A stretch of 64,000 nucleotides of DNA, taken from Zygaena filipendulae. Taxonomy: Eukaryota > Arthropoda > Insecta > Lepidoptera > Zygaenidae. The position numbers were made by a program, and so were the translations under genes. The DNA lies in assembly GCA_907165275.2 (NCBI GenBank), contig OU015658.1:2554501-2618500 (forward strand), written 5' to 3'. Under the pieces are notes generated by a model that worked only from the letters and a program-made list of their open reading frames with translations, was not told where the DNA came from and ran no database searches. Below, in pieces: positions 63,022-64,000 of this stretch (the stretch's first letter is position 1; every line of letters begins with the position of its first letter).

Positions 63022-64000
63022 TATCGATTTAAAAAAGCTCACCTATGTACATAATTACTAACCATTATTAAAATCTGTCTAGTATATTTGTATGTGACGT
63101 GTGTTTAAACAAATATACCAAAGTTTGATACTAATCAAGCTTTCTTGAAGCTTCACTTTATTAGTTCCTGGTTTCAAACTATTTTCGAACGTGAGAAAAC
63201 GCAGCGATGGCTGCTTGCAAAACAAAATAAACATGTACCTTATTCTAGCTTTTTTAACATGATGTTATTATTTATTAAGTAAATAACAATCCCTAGGTAT
63301 TTATCTAAGCTCTATTTCAACTTACTATGCTAATTCAATAGAAATTATTAGTGTATTTTATACAACATTAAAATTTAGTTTAAGAAACTTTTTATTATTA
63401 TTAATGTAAATATATAAATCAGTCACATCACAAGCCTTGCTGCAAAAAAAATAGAGGCTGCCTACATTGAACTCTTTTTGGAAAATTGCCACGCAAAAAA
63501 AACAACGTTGACTAGTGAGTACCTAAATGAAGAGCATAATACGATTTTTTTGTCCTATCGATAAGTTTGTGAATCAACTAGTATATTTTTTTCCAGTTTC
63601 CAGTTTAATATCACGCTTTGTGATTTATCTGCTCAGCCATGTTCTTCAAGTTTCCACAAAATAAAAAACTTTAGAGCCACCTACTGTGAAAGCATCAAAA
63701 ACTACCACTTGGAACTTTTATTAAATTATTATGAAAACATTGAACACAAATAAAAAAACAATTCACGTAACCAACTCCATAGAATTATTATTAAAACTTA
63801 AAATACTTTTAAACACATCTTTTACAAAGTCGTAAAACTTTTTTTAACATGGTTTATAAAAACTTTTTATTAGTTTTTAATGATCAGGAATAATATTGGC
63901 GTCATAGGAAGCGTCCCGAAGCATTTCTGAAACTGTTTTATCGACACACATTTGTTACACTTACTACTAGGCACAAGGTGGCGCTAGTTGTTTCATTTTA
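63022..64000. other. Non-coding AT-rich stretch to window end
   Basis: No gene or repeat family recognised. GGCACAAGGTGGCGCTAGTT at the very end hints at a unique segment continuing past the window. Confidence 0.45.

Overview
This window is eukaryotic DNA and most probably comes from a moth or butterfly. It is AT-rich, has no long open reading frame on either strand, no operon-like packing and no bacterial-type ribosome sites. It is full of interspersed repeats whose ends I recognise from memory as typical of Lepidoptera: Helitron-like elements ending in a CCCGCGG-rich hairpin plus CTAG, tRNA-derived SINEs with A and B boxes, LINE/SINE tails of the (TAAA)n, (ATT)n and (TTCTA)n kinds, and several MITE families. 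Short TAGGTACCTAC-like strings are common throughout. The species cannot be fixed from this sequence. I recognise no complete protein-coding gene, rRNA, functional tRNA or CRISPR array. The window looks like intergenic DNA or the inside of a very large intron.

Layout. 1-3 kb: a CpG-richer island (590-1300) that could be a promoter or first exon. 3-9 kb: scattered Helitron-like copies, a LINE-type tail and the first copy of a MITE carrying TGACGTCA sites. 9.4-9.75 kb: the only stretch whose translation reads like protein, on the minus strand but broken across frames, so an exon or gene relic is possible. 10.7-20.6 kb: a palindrome-bearing MITE, a few Helitron copies and long featureless AT-rich DNA. 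20.6-28.3 kb: the densest mobile-element zone, with about a dozen Helitron-like copies in both orientations (two joined directly head to tail), a mariner-like MITE with TA target sites, one copy of a two-copy MITE and a LINE tail. 29-36 kb: another TGACGTCA MITE, a long inverted repeat and a nested fold-back element. 36.8-45.5 kb: short GC-rich islands of unknown nature, further MITEs and a 399-base MITE with GGGCCC ends. 45.5-56.6 kb: a 548-base fold-back element, a Helitron copy split by a retroposed segment, two more TGACGTCA MITEs and a tRNA-SINE. 57-64 kb: GC-rich islands, Helitron copies and a second, minus-strand tRNA-SINE.

Shared features of the Helitron-like copies, stated once here. 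The 5' end is TC followed by CTACTAATATTATAAATG or a variant. The body carries a (GTCT)n or (TTTG)n stretch, a 'GGGTACTTTTTATCCC' block and 'GAATTCCCGCGGGAACTC'. The 3' end is a CCGCGG-GTGAAA-CCGCGG type stem-loop, about 10 bases, then CTAG, usually with A before the element and T after it. This is the expected structure of non-autonomous rolling-circle (Helitron) transposons, which insert between A and T and end in CTRR with a nearby hairpin. No Rep/helicase ORF is present, so none of the copies is autonomous. Family names are from memory; boundaries were read by eye.

Nothing here resembles a multi-gene system. The interest lies in the record of mobile-element activity: head-to-tail Helitron joins, composite Helitrons with two 3' modules, nested insertions, and a MITE family that has spread paired CRE/ATF-like palindromes. 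The island at 590-1300 and the coding-like relic near 9.5 kb are the best places to look for host-gene material.
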